IMG/VR virus record: IMGVR_UViG_3300044946_000094
Location: 1-42,395 of that record
Length of the DNA: 42,395 bases
DNA from: a virus
Reading direction: 5' to 3' (one strand)
In this document: positions 24,492 to 31,298 of the stretch, in pieces
Position numbering within the stretch: the stretch's first letter is position 1
Layout: each line of letters begins with the position of its first letter
Notes under the pieces: generated by a model
Database searches by the model: none
Seen by the model: the letters and a program-made list of their open reading frames with translations, nothing else
Told to the model about the DNA's origin: nothing
Position numbers and translations under genes: made by a program

Positions 24492-24691
24492 GGGCGTTTC
24501 CCCATCGCATCGCGCGACTTTCGGATAGACGCTAGGCGCAAGCCTTCCTTGATCCCGATCTCGCGCATCGCTTGAACGATTCCGCAGCGCCACGCAGCAT
24601 GGAATGCCTCGAATTCTTCGGGCCACCCATGGGAACTAAGTAAGGCCGCTGAAGGGGCACTTAGGTCACCCGATGTGATGTTAGTTCTCAT
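24488..24691 (-). CDS. Small unknown early protein
   Basis: 67 aa from ATG 24691 (ATGA overlap with the previous gene). It starts MRTNITSGDLSAPSAALLSS, then has a helical region (EEFEAFHAAWRCGIVQAMRE). Both ends overlap neighbours, which supports a real operon member. Function unknown. Confidence 0.55.
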   Translation of the reverse strand: MRTNITSGDLSAPSAALLSSHGWPEEFEAFHAAWRCGIVQAMREIGIKEGLRLASIRKSRDAMGKRP

Positions 24692-24891
24692 GGTCGCACG
24701 GGCTCCGAAACGGGTAGGCCAGCAGCCGCTAGTTTCGCTGTACACTCCGCGATTCTGGCTTCGTGCCAGGCGATCTTCGCCTCTGCTGCCTCGCTGGCTT
24801 CGATTGAGGCGTGATGACGAGAGCGATCTGGGAGCGGACGAGAGAGGCGAGGGAAGTCATTCGTCGGTCGCCGAGTCGAATCGCACGGCAA
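24688..24891 (-). CDS. Small unknown early protein
   Basis: 67 aa. The N-terminal half is Arg/Pro-rich and overlaps the upstream gene by 35 bases. The C-terminal half is a good helix (ASEAAEAKIAWHEARIAECT). The only ATG is at 24891, so the real start is uncertain. Confidence 0.45.
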   Translation of the reverse strand: MPCDSTRRPTNDFPRLSRPLPDRSRHHASIEASEAAEAKIAWHEARIAECTAKLAAAGLPVSEPVRP

Positions 24892-25090
24892 AGGAATGCA
24901 ACTCGCTGCCGATGTCGTCCGCGCCTAGCTCGATCTCGTTGGCTACGTGCTCTCGGGATTCCTGCTCGCGGAAGGCGGGCAACCGCTCGGCTATGTCAGC
25001 CAACTGCGTCAAGCGCTCGGCGAATCGGCGCAGCTCGTTGGCGATGAGATCAGAGCGGCGAAGCTGGAGAGCTCGGGTAACGTCAGACAT
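24857..25090 (-). CDS. First gene of the leftward early operon, helical
   Basis: 77 aa, starting MSDVTRALQLRRSDLIANEL. It is an all-helical, charged protein (RRFAERLTQLADIAERLPAF) with an acidic end. It is first behind the leftward promoter at 25119-25146. First genes after such promoters are often host-takeover or regulatory proteins (established for other phages), but nothing specific can be said. Confidence 0.6.
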   Translation of the reverse strand: MSDVTRALQLRRSDLIANELRRFAERLTQLADIAERLPAFREQESREHVANEIELGADDIGSELHSFAVRFDSATDE

Positions 25091-25118
25091 TGAAATGCTC
25101 GGGTTTTAGGACATCCTG

Positions 25119-25146
25119 AATATAGCAAACCCTCTTCGGAAAGCAA
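25119..25146 (-). promoter_or_regulatory. Leftward early promoter (sigma70-like)
   Basis: On the minus strand, -35 TTGCTT (25146-25141) and -10 TATATT (25124-25119) are separated by 16 bp. It faces away from the rightward promoter and leads into the gene starting at 25090. Confidence 0.6.
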
Positions 25147-25150
25147 TAGG

Positions 25151-25167
25151 AAGTTAAACTTTAACTT
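25151..25167. promoter_or_regulatory. Palindromic operator between divergent promoters
   Basis: AAGTTAAA-C-TTTAACTT is a perfect 8-bp inverted repeat with a 1-bp centre. It lies between the two -35 elements and touches the rightward -35. This is the expected binding site of a dimeric helix-turn-helix repressor; the regulator at 25205 or the XRE protein at 28289 are candidates. Confidence 0.72.
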
Positions 25168-25194
25168 GACGGACAGCTTCTCAGGCTGTATTAT
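25166..25194 (+). promoter_or_regulatory. Rightward early promoter (sigma70)
   Basis: TTGACG (25166-25171), 17-bp spacer, TATTAT (25189-25194). This is close to the sigma70 consensus with optimal spacing. Predicted transcription start is near 25201, only about 4 bases before the ATG at 25205. Confidence 0.78.
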
Positions 25195-25204
25195 CCTTCA
25201 CGGC

Positions 25205-25453
25205 ATGACACCACGACGACCAAACAGAGCGCCCTCAGCGGCAGCCGTTAAGCGGTTGAGAGCGCTAGAGAAGAGGGGGGTGACCATGTCCCAAATCGCG
25301 GCCCGTTATGCTGAAGCACAGGCGAGACCGGTATCAGTGAATGCAGTGTCTCGGGTGATTGCGGGGTCTTCGAGGTCCGCGCCGCTTGAGGCGTTCATTG
25401 AGGGCCAGATCCTCAACGTCCCGCGTTTTTCACTCTGGCCGAACGGAGACTGA
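25205..25453 (+). CDS. Cro-like helix-turn-helix regulator
   Basis: 82 aa from ATG 25205. A TTG at 25166 is in frame but lies inside the promoter -35, so it is rejected. The N-terminus is basic (MTPRRPNRAPSAAAVKRLRA). ITMSQIAARY-type and VSVNAVSRVIAGSSRS segments form a helix-turn-helix with a recognition helix ending VSRVI-x-G-x-SR. It is the first gene of the rightward operon beside a palindromic operator, as for Cro/Ner regulators. No Shine-Dalgarno is present, so the message is probably leaderless or nearly so, as known for lambda cI from PRM. Confidence 0.68.
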   Translation: MTPRRPNRAPSAAAVKRLRALEKRGVTMSQIAARYAEAQARPVSVNAVSRVIAGSSRSAPLEAFIEGQILNVPRFSLWPNGD

Positions 25454-25457
25454 GCCC

Positions 25458-25649
25458 ATGCCCGAGATGGATCCGTCAGCGGCGCAGCTTGGCCTGATTG
25501 CGATGGCAAAGGATTCTCAGCGCTTACACTGGCTCCTAGACCACGCCCTAGGAGACATCGAAATCGAGATAAACGGAGTAGTCCGGTCAGTACGCACCCG
25601 CGATGACATTGACCAAGCCATGTCTGAGGAGAAGCCCCGTGCTGAGTGA
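25458..25649 (+). CDS. Small acidic unknown protein
   Basis: 63 aa from ATG 25458, 4 bases after the regulator stop. It is helical at first (AAQLGLIAMAKDSQRLHWLL), then a strand pair (DIEIEINGVVRSVRTRDDI). Upstream in-frame codons lie in the regulator gene and are rejected. Function unknown. Confidence 0.6.
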   Translation: MPEMDPSAAQLGLIAMAKDSQRLHWLLDHALGDIEIEINGVVRSVRTRDDIDQAMSEEKPRAE

Positions 25650-25860
25650 GCAGCAGTTAAACGAATGGAAGGCGCTCGCAGAGAGAATGCCGGCCAGCAT
25701 GCTTGCAATTCGCGACAGGGAACTGGCTCTCCTAGCCGAGGTACGGCGGTTGCGGACCCTGCTGATACAGAACACCGTGACCGACAATCTCCCGTGTTTG
25801 ATCTGTGGCGAATTGCCGAACAATCACGATGCGCCGCATTCGTGGGAGTCGCCTATATGA
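25639..25860 (+). CDS. Small coiled protein with CxxC motif
   Basis: 73 aa from GTG 25639, with GAGGAG 7 to 12 bases upstream. A helix (EQQLNEWKALAERMPASMLA) is followed by a LCLICGELP-like single CxxC (LPCLICGELPNNH), which with His might bind zinc. The stop overlaps the next ATG. Unknown function. Confidence 0.6.
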   Translation: MLSEQQLNEWKALAERMPASMLAIRDRELALLAEVRRLRTLLIQNTVTDNLPCLICGELPNNHDAPHSWESPI

Positions 25861-26228
25861 CTATCAGTGCTGAGGAACTGGAGAGAGATAAGGCGCTGTG
25901 CCTGAGGACGCCGCGCGGTTTCTCGCTTGACACAGCGATACCGGCAGAGTTCAGCGTCGCGGCGCGCGATCAATGGCCCAAGTACATCGCCGAAGTCGAA
26001 CGGCTCCAGGCGCACGATCCTGACACTTGTCCGTGCTGCGAGAGGTGGGCGCGCGCAGACAAGGAGGCACTTCAGGTCACAACCGGTATCGTCGTCGAGT
26101 TGCGCCGGAAGGTAGACGCCAAGGACGCCGAGATAGCCCGGCTCAAGTACGAACTGGATGGCTTCGATCCCGTAAAGGTTGCCGCTCGAATGAGGGCCCA
26201 TCGCGTCGATAAGCACGGTGGTATCTAG
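25857..26228 (+). CDS. Unknown early protein with CPCC motif and coiled coil
   Basis: 123 aa from ATG 25857 (ATGA overlap). It starts MTISAEELERDKALCLRTPR. DPDTCPCCERWARADKEALQ is followed by a coiled coil (VVELRRKVDAKDAEIARLKY). The earlier in-frame start at 25665 overlaps the previous gene and is rejected. Function unknown. Confidence 0.6.
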   Translation: MTISAEELERDKALCLRTPRGFSLDTAIPAEFSVAARDQWPKYIAEVERLQAHDPDTCPCCERWARADKEALQVTTGIVVELRRKVDAKDAEIARLKYELDGFDPVKVAARMRAHRVDKHGGI

Positions 26229-26335
26229 TGCCTTCCCCACTAACGCCGGCGACAGATAGTAAGAGCAACTGAAAGACAACGACTAGGGATGGACCAAGAA
26301 CGATCAACAGCAAGTTCAACGACCGAGCGTTTGCG

Positions 26336-27103
26336 ATGAGTACCGCGATGATAGTTGGCAATCCCGATCCGACGCCGCGCCCCGACATGGCGGCCTACCT
26401 GCAAGCGCTTCAGTCGCCGAAGCATCTTGGCGAGCAGAAAGCCCTCATGGCTGCCTACGACAAGGCCGTCGACGCCTTGATCGGGTCAGGTGATGTAGTC
26501 GAGGTCAAAGAACGGGGTGAGCTGCGGCAGTTCAAGAAAAAGAGCGCCTGGGCGAAGCTAGCCCGGCACTTCTCGATCGACACGCACATCGCCAAGTACG
26601 ACTCGCACACGAGCCCCGAGGACGGGCACTACTACGCTGAGGTGATCGTGAGAGCCTCGGCACCCTGGGGCCAGTCCACGGACGCCCTGGGGGCCTGTAG
26701 CACACGGGAATCGAGGTTCAAGAGCGAGCAGTCCCGTCAGAAGGCGCACCATGACTGCTTGGCTACCGCGGCCACGAGAGCGCGAAACCGGGCCATCGCG
26801 GACCTTATCGCGCAAGGCGAAGTGTCAGCGGAAGAGATCGAGCGGGACGAGGTGCGGGAACCTGAGCGCCAAGAACCGGTGACGTGCATGCCATCGGGCA
26901 AGTATCAGGGCGTCGTGTTGAGTGAAGTGCCCTCGGACGTGCTCACCGCTGCTGCGGAGTGGGCGCGCGCCAAGCCGGGACGGGAGCGGTACCTCTCAGC
27001 ATTCACGGCTGAACTGAGTCGGCGCGTGAGCGCGGGCGAGCCAATGCCGATGAAGGACGCCGATGGCGATCCGGTCGAATCTGAGGACGATTTGCCGTTT
27101 TGA
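26336..27103 (+). CDS. Recombination/annealing-type protein with GKYxG module and SSB-like C-terminal tip
   Basis: 255 aa. Residues 67-165 contain KKKSAWAKLARHFSI, a beta region (YYAEVIVRASAPWGQ) and LATAATRARNRAIADLIAQG EVSAEE. This pattern is found in a widespread phage and archaeal-virus family that I associate, with limited certainty, with single-strand annealing (Rad52/RecT-like) proteins. Residues 185-215 (MPSGKYQGVVLSEVPSDVL) resemble the GKYKG module of DUF3820-type proteins. The protein ends VESEDDLPF, matching the acidic C-terminal tip of bacterial SSB (DDIPF), which recruits repair partners. Its place in the early operon near the resolvase and Gam-like gene agrees with recombination or replication. 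Confidence 0.5.
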   Translation: MSTAMIVGNPDPTPRPDMAAYLQALQSPKHLGEQKALMAAYDKAVDALIGSGDVVEVKERGELRQFKKKSAWAKLARHFSIDTHIAKYDSHTSPEDGHYYAEVIVRASAPWGQSTDALGACSTRESRFKSEQSRQKAHHDCLATAATRARNRAIADLIAQGEVSAEEIERDEVREPERQEPVTCMPSGKYQGVVLSEVPSDVLTAAAEWARAKPGRERYLSAFTAELSRRVSAGEPMPMKDADGDPVESEDDLPF

Positions 27104-27136
27104 TGTTCTCTCTGTATTCCAGCTAGAGAGGGACTG

Positions 27137-27295
27137 ATGTACGAAGTTCTCGAATACTGCATCTGGCGCGTCTTTAACACCGACTACCGCTGGGTGTGGC
27201 TCAAGCTCCGGGCCGTGTTCGGTGGCGCCGAGCAGAAGGCGATTTTCGCTCGCTACGATGAGCGCTATACAGGCTCCAGCCGGAGGACGGCGTGA
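27137..27295 (+). CDS. Small unknown protein
   Basis: 52 aa from ATG 27137 with AGAGAGGGAC just upstream. MYEVLEYCIWRVFNTDYRWV shows an aromatic amphipathic start, then WLKLRAVFGGAEQKAI. The stop overlaps the next GTG. No family recognised. Confidence 0.6.
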   Translation: MYEVLEYCIWRVFNTDYRWVWLKLRAVFGGAEQKAIFARYDERYTGSSRRTA

Positions 27296-27558
27296 GCGAC
27301 TCTACTGCAACTGAGCCCGTGACGGAGTACGAACGGGTACGCGTGACTTGCGAGTTCTACCTCACGGGGCGCGGCCTTTTCGCCGCGATCGACCGCGTGC
27401 ACGAGTTCCTCGCACCATCGCTACTTGCCCAGCAAGGCAACGTGCACGGCCACATTCAGTTCATGTCCACGGGCGCCTCGGTTGTCAGCGACAAGGCGCT
27501 CAAGAAGGCCGACCCGCCGACGCGCGAAGTCTTTCAGGCGCTCGGCTGGATTCCCTGA
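27292..27558 (+). CDS. Unknown early protein
   Basis: 88 aa from GTG 27292 (GTGA overlap). YERVRVTCEFYLTGRGLFAA suggests a strand followed by a helix in an alpha/beta fold. The sequence ends QALGWIP. No motif recognised. Confidence 0.6.
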   Translation: MSDSTATEPVTEYERVRVTCEFYLTGRGLFAAIDRVHEFLAPSLLAQQGNVHGHIQFMSTGASVVSDKALKKADPPTREVFQALGWIP

Positions 27559-27582
27559 ACCGCCCGTGACGGGGGAGAAGCT

Positions 27583-27936
27583 GTGAGCGAAGAGATCAAA
27601 CCGGCGATGGCGGCCGAAGATTGGCAGCAGTGGTTGCAGGACGATGGGCGCATCGTCATCTCGACGACTTCGCCGAAGCTTGGCTATTGCGTCGTGCTCG
27701 ATCGTATAGGGGCCGATGGCATTGCGATCGACATCCACGGGCCGCCCCCGACGATTCCGTCTAACGAACTACAAACCGTCGCCGCCCTCGCCCTCTACGG
27801 CCAGCCCTACGGGTTCACCCACGCCATGGTGGACGCGTTGCATCGCAAGATGAAGCGAATACACCCAGTGGACGCTGGCGAGCTTCAGGAGATTGCCGAC
27901 CGTATAGCCGCTCTCTTACCTCCCAGAACGCTATGA
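27583..27936 (+). CDS. Unknown early protein
   Basis: 117 aa from GTG 27583 with GGGGGAGAAGCT upstream. A strand-rich first half (GRIVISTTSPKLGYCVVLDR) is followed by helices (DAGELQEIADRIAALLP). The stop overlaps the next ATG by 4 bases. Function unknown. Confidence 0.62.
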   Translation: MSEEIKPAMAAEDWQQWLQDDGRIVISTTSPKLGYCVVLDRIGADGIAIDIHGPPPTIPSNELQTVAALALYGQPYGFTHAMVDALHRKMKRIHPVDAGELQEIADRIAALLPPRTL

Positions 27937-28241
27937 GCGACCACTACGTACTTGAGGGCCACGAGGCCGTGCCTTGCGATGCGATGACCTGGGCGCGCTG
28001 GTTCGAGGACGCCGGCAAAGAGCGCATCGTGGCGCTGACGGAAATCACGCCTGAAGTGCGTGTCTCGACGGTCTTCCTAGGGCTCGACCACAGCTTTGGT
28101 GGACCGGTGCCGCTCGTCTTCGAGACGATGATTTTCGGGGGCGAGCACGACGAAGACCAATGGCGCTATACCACCTGGGCCGAAGCCGTCGCGGGCCATG
28201 AGCGTGCTATGAAAGTCGCGCGCGGAGAAGCGGACGAATGA
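27933..28241 (+). CDS. Conserved phage hypothetical protein (WARWFE type)
   Basis: 102 aa. MSDHYVLEGHEAVPCDAMTW, then ARWFEDAGKERIVALTEI, VSTVFLGLDHSFGG and LVFETMIFGGEHDEDQWRY form a pattern I recognise from many phage genomes, where it is annotated as hypothetical. It occurs in early regions next to other small genes. Function not established. Confidence 0.75.
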   Translation: MSDHYVLEGHEAVPCDAMTWARWFEDAGKERIVALTEITPEVRVSTVFLGLDHSFGGPVPLVFETMIFGGEHDEDQWRYTTWAEAVAGHERAMKVARGEADE

Positions 28242-28288
28242 CTCTCCCCTCAGCAGACCTCGCCCCGAACGGGACTGGAGACTGAGAA

Positions 28289-28546
28289 ATGACCTTCGGT
28301 GAGGTCGTTTGCGAAGCGCGGTCGGGCGCTGGCTGGTCACTCCGCGATCTGTCGGCTGCGCTTGCGGAATCCGGCGTGTCGGTTTCGCACGTCCACCTGT
28401 GGGAGATTGAGCGGGGCACTCGTGGAGCATCCGCAGGGCTCGCCCGTGCGCTCAGCAAGCTGCTGATGCTGGACCGACGCTACCTCATCGAATGCATACC
28501 ACCGCGCCGGGCCGAGATTCGAGTCACGCGACGAGCCGCCAGATGA
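28289..28546 (+). CDS. XRE-like helix-turn-helix protein
   Basis: 85 aa, ATG after GGAGACTGAGAA. FGEVVCEARSGAGWSLRDLS and VSHVHLWEIERGTRGAS form a Cro/C1-type helix-turn-helix (residues about 3-50). The basic C-terminus follows (PPRRAEIRVTRRAAR). It could regulate the replication region directly downstream or act at the 25151 operator. Confidence 0.7.
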   Translation: MTFGEVVCEARSGAGWSLRDLSAALAESGVSVSHVHLWEIERGTRGASAGLARALSKLLMLDRRYLIECIPPRRAEIRVTRRAAR

Positions 28547-28553
28547 TCACACG

Positions 28554-28562
28554 TTATCCACA
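28554..28562 (+). promoter_or_regulatory. DnaA box upstream of the replication initiator gene
   Basis: TTATCCACA is an exact match to the bacterial DnaA box. A weaker inverted one (TGTGGAACA, 28581-28589) follows. The surrounding 28547-28767 stretch (221 bases) has no convincing gene and holds these boxes only. Confidence 0.6.
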
Positions 28563-28767
28563 ATACACATCCGCACTGTTTGTGGAACACTTGCGTTTAG
28601 GCCCGGCAATAGTTACCGTGCCGCTTGCTTCGGTGCCTGCCGTTGCTGATAGATTGCTGGCTAATCCGCGACGACGTACGAGGCTGGGGGTGGTTCCGGC
28701 GGCTATTACCCGCTCGGGACCCCAGGCACCCAGAGATCGGCGTCGTTGCTCGTCTCAGTCGGTCCCG

Positions 28768-30060
28768 GTGCCACGCATACGCACGATTAAGCCGGACCTA
28801 CCCCAGTCCGAAGCCCTCGGCCGTGTCTCCCGCGACGCTAGGCTCCTTTACCTTGAGCTTTGGACGCTCGTTGATGACGTGGGGCGCTGCCGAGCCGGGG
28901 CGCGACTCCTGGCCAGCTTGCTCTATCCCTACGACGATGGGGTCGAACAACGCATCGATTCATGGCTGGCCGAACTGGACCGCGAGCTTCTGTCCTGCTA
29001 CGAGATTGGCGGACAGCGCTATGTCGAGATAGCGAACTGGACAACCGAACTCCAGCGTATTGACAAGCCGACGGCGTCGAAGCTCCCAGCGTCTCGCGAG
29101 GATTCGCGACCATTCGCGAGGGCTCGCGAGGGCTCGCGAGGATTCGCGACGGAAGTGGAAGTGGAAGGGAATGGGAAGTGGATGGGAAATGGAAAGGAAA
29201 AAGACAACTACGTGCGCTCGCATTCGCTCGCTGTCGAGGTTGATTCAAACTCTGCACTGGCAGCTACTTCGAGCGAGCTAGTCCACATAATAGATATTCG
29301 AGGACCGCCAAGTGTAGATAACGCAACGAGTTCCACAGAAGCAACACCGAAAGTCCACAGCGATATCCACACTGCAAGGGCGCAGTTAGCACCACCAAAC
29401 GGCACACAAGACGGTTTACATAATCACGCCGCTCCGGCAATTGCCCCCGCTGCGCCCGTCCCAGCCGTCGATGGGGGAGCCAACTTAGCGGGTTCGACCA
29501 GTAACGCAAATCGTGTAGAGACTGCTGGTCCCAGGCATATGTTCACTCCCCCCGGAGCGAACTCGCCTCCGGCACAAACTCAACAGCCGAACGAGGAACG
29601 TTTACCTCCCAGCCGGGCAGGGCGCTCTCGCTCGCCCGTGCAAGGCGATTCGCTGGTGCAGGTCGCGAAAGTCGAGGGGTTGTTGCCTTCTGAGTGGCTG
29701 CCTGAGGAGAGGGCTTCCTTCCGGGATTGGGTCGCCATGCGCGTCCGGATCAAAAAGCCCCTGACGGTCGAGGGCTTGGCCCGACAGATCGCGACGCTGG
29801 AGCGGCTCTGTACTGCTGGCTTCCCCCGCAAAGCCGTCTGCGATCAGTCGACCGACAACTGCTGGCAGGGACTCTTCCCGCTCAAGGCCGACGCCTACAT
29901 AGCGCCCTCGCGCACTGAGAGGCCCAAGCCGGCCTGCGTCCACTGCGGGGGCAATGGGGACCTCACGCAGTACGACCGGAAGCCCATCCACGCGCGGTGT
30001 GTCGACCCGTGGGTATTGGCGGAGCAGGCGCGGTTTGACAGCGCGCGGAGGGCATCGTGA
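28768..30060 (+). CDS. Replication initiator (lambda O-like)
   Basis: 430 aa from GTG 28768. In-frame ATG at 28492 would add 92 poorly coding residues and is rejected. The N-terminus VPRIRTIKPDLPQSEALGRV followed by SRDARLLYLELWTLVDDVGR and LLASLLYPYDD is the winged-helix domain of phage replisome organisers. Residues about 95-290 are low complexity and contain the candidate origin. The C-terminus has WVAMRVRIKKPLTVEGLARQ, then DNCWQGLFPLK, as in the C-terminal domain of O-like proteins, and a zinc-ribbon-like CVHCGGNG...C. Expected to bind the origin and recruit host DnaB. No helicase gene is seen nearby. Confidence 0.72.
   Translation: MPRIRTIKPDLPQSEALGRVSRDARLLYLELWTLVDDVGRCRAGARLLASLLYPYDDGVEQRIDSWLAELDRELLSCYEIGGQRYVEIANWTTELQRIDKPTASKLPASREDSRPFARAREGSRGFATEVEVEGNGKWMGNGKEKDNYVRSHSLAVEVDSNSALAATSSELVHIIDIRGPPSVDNATSSTEATPKVHSDIHTARAQLAPPNGTQDGLHNHAAPAIAPAAPVPAVDGGANLAGSTSNANRVETAGPRHMFTPPGANSPPAQTQQPNEERLPPSRAGRSRSPVQGDSLVQVAKVEGLLPSEWLPEERASFRDWVAMRVRIKKPLTVEGLARQIATLERLCTAGFPRKAVCDQSTDNCWQGLFPLKADAYIAPSRTERPKPACVHCGGNGDLTQYDRKPIHARCVDPWVLAEQARFDSARRAS
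29094..29371. other. Candidate replication origin inside the initiator gene
   Basis: Six TCGCGA palindromes start at 29094, 29104, 29114, 29124, 29134 and 29144, exactly 10 bp apart. They are followed by a 54-nt tract without any C (29151-29204, 48 purines and 6 T). Five DnaA-box-like sites follow: 29279, 29313 (inverted TGTAGATAA), 29329, 29351 and 29363 (ATATCCACA). Iterons plus a purine-skewed tract within the initiator gene resembles lambda ori in gene O (established). Confidence 0.62.
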
Positions 30061-30377
30061 GCGAAGAGACCTTCGCGCAGGAATGTCGGCGTATGGGCCT
30101 CTGGCTACCGCGAGCCCACCGTCGACACCAAGCAGTGTTCATGGCCGCCCGCGAGCGCGGCTCCGAAGCCTTGCGCGCCGCCGCAAAGAGTATCGGTGCG
30201 AGTGTGGTTACATGCCTGGGCTGCGGCTGGATCTCGGGATTTTACGACCGCAACAAGGCCGAATTTCTGTCCAATCCCGTGCGGTGCGACGAGTGTGGCC
30301 GTCGTGGTGGCAGGATCGAGCCAGACGAATCGCCGGGCGAATACGTGCTCACCTTCGCGCACAGCGAGGTCCCGTGA
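30057..30377 (+). CDS. Zinc-ribbon protein next to the initiator
   Basis: 106 aa from GTG 30057, overlapping the initiator stop. N-terminal helices (FAQECRRMGLWLPRAHRRHQ) are followed by TCLGCGW and RCDECGRRGG, a CxxC...CxxC zinc ribbon of about 30-residue spacing. It might assist loading of DNA replication proteins, but no loader motif (Walker A) is present. Confidence 0.6.
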   Translation: MSEETFAQECRRMGLWLPRAHRRHQAVFMAARERGSEALRAAAKSIGASVVTCLGCGWISGFYDRNKAEFLSNPVRCDECGRRGGRIEPDESPGEYVLTFAHSEVP

Positions 30378-30739
30378 AAACCCGAGAGCTCACCCACGTC
30401 GAGCGCATGGTCTTGGGCGACATGCTCGCCTTGCGCTGGAAAGAACGGAAGATGCTGCGCGTCCAAGCCCGCGATCTCGATACGCCATGGGACCAAGCCC
30501 GGTGGGACCGCTCGAATCACGAGACCACGATGCTCTACGTGCTGCTTGGGGAAGTGAGCCGGGAGAATCCGCGCTTCACCGAGATCCCCAAAGCCACGCA
30601 GCGCGCGTTCTGGCAGGAGTGCCAAGCGCTATTCGCAGAGGCCACAGCATCACCGCGCGAGCCCGGGGAAGAACCCGACGAACCGAAAGGACCGAAGACC
30701 TACGAGCCGAGAACTGACCCTAACCTGGCCTATCGATGA
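30374..30739 (+). CDS. Unknown early protein
   Basis: 121 aa from GTG 30374 (GTGA overlap). A longer frame to 29954 overlaps the zinc gene and is rejected. It is helical and basic at first (VKTRELTHVERMVLGDMLAL), with a Pro/Glu/Lys-rich C-terminal tail (REPGEEPDEPKGPKTYEP). Function unknown. Confidence 0.6.
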   Translation: MKTRELTHVERMVLGDMLALRWKERKMLRVQARDLDTPWDQARWDRSNHETTMLYVLLGEVSRENPRFTEIPKATQRAFWQECQALFAEATASPREPGEEPDEPKGPKTYEPRTDPNLAYR

Positions 30740-31053
30740 CACGCAAGCAGATTCGTGCTGCGCTAGCGGTACTGGGAGTCGCCAAAGTTCGGAAAGCGTT
30801 GCCTGCGCTCAAGACGAAAGCGACAGGGAACTGGGCGACCTGTTTCGTCGGGCGCGCGCTAGGTAGCAAGGACCAAAACGAACTAGATGCGATCAATCGC
30901 TTGCACGCGTGGCGCGATGAGCGAGACGCTAACTGGGATGAACGTTATGACGCCTCGTACACGCTGAGTGGTGCGTTCGAAGGCTCGGCTGCAGATCGCG
31001 CGCGACTAGCTGAAGAGGCGAGAGCGTACGTCGCGCGGAGGAAATCCGCATGA
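30736..31053 (+). CDS. Unknown early protein, helical
   Basis: 105 aa, ATG overlapping the previous stop. The start MTRKQIRAALAVLGVAKVRK is a basic helix. Residues 30-80 are charged with ATCFVGRALGSKDQNELDAI. The C-terminus is a helix (ADRARLAEEARAYVARRKSA). No family. Confidence 0.6.
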   Translation: MTRKQIRAALAVLGVAKVRKALPALKTKATGNWATCFVGRALGSKDQNELDAINRLHAWRDERDANWDERYDASYTLSGAFEGSAADRARLAEEARAYVARRKSA

Positions 31054-31298
31054 CCGCCCAAGAAGCTCGTCACGGCCGTCTCGCCCTCCAACGCGCCCGC
31101 TCTCAAGCCTACTACGCCTCACGGAGAGGATGGCAGGAGAGCCTCGCAGGAGAAGCGCTGGCACCAGCACGCGGTGAGTCGTGCAGCGAGCCCTCACGGG
31201 ATCTCAATGCGCTCTACGCGCAAGAACGCGAGCGGGAGACGATGCGGGCGCTGGATGAACTGACGCCGGTTGGTCTCGGCATGGGTAGCGGCACGTGA
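31050..31298 (+). CDS. Unknown small early protein
   Basis: 82 aa, ATGA overlap with the previous gene. Arg/Ala/Glu-rich helical sequence (MTAQEARHGRLALQRARSQA). It ends in a Gly-rich MGSGT. Function unknown. Confidence 0.58.
   Translation: MTAQEARHGRLALQRARSQAYYASRRGWQESLAGEALAPARGESCSEPSRDLNALYAQERERETMRALDELTPVGLGMGSGT

Noticed and set aside
25166-25204. TTG start for the Cro-like regulator
   Set aside because: The codon lies in the -35 element of the promoter that would transcribe it.
28492-28767. 92-codon N-terminal extension of the replication initiator
   Set aside because: Overlaps the XRE gene end and the DnaA box region; the conserved domain begins PRIRTIKP directly after the GTG at 28768.
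29094-29149. TCGCGA array considered as CRISPR or simple tandem repeat
   Set aside because: Units are 10 bp with no spacers; not CRISPR. It is better read as phased binding sites.
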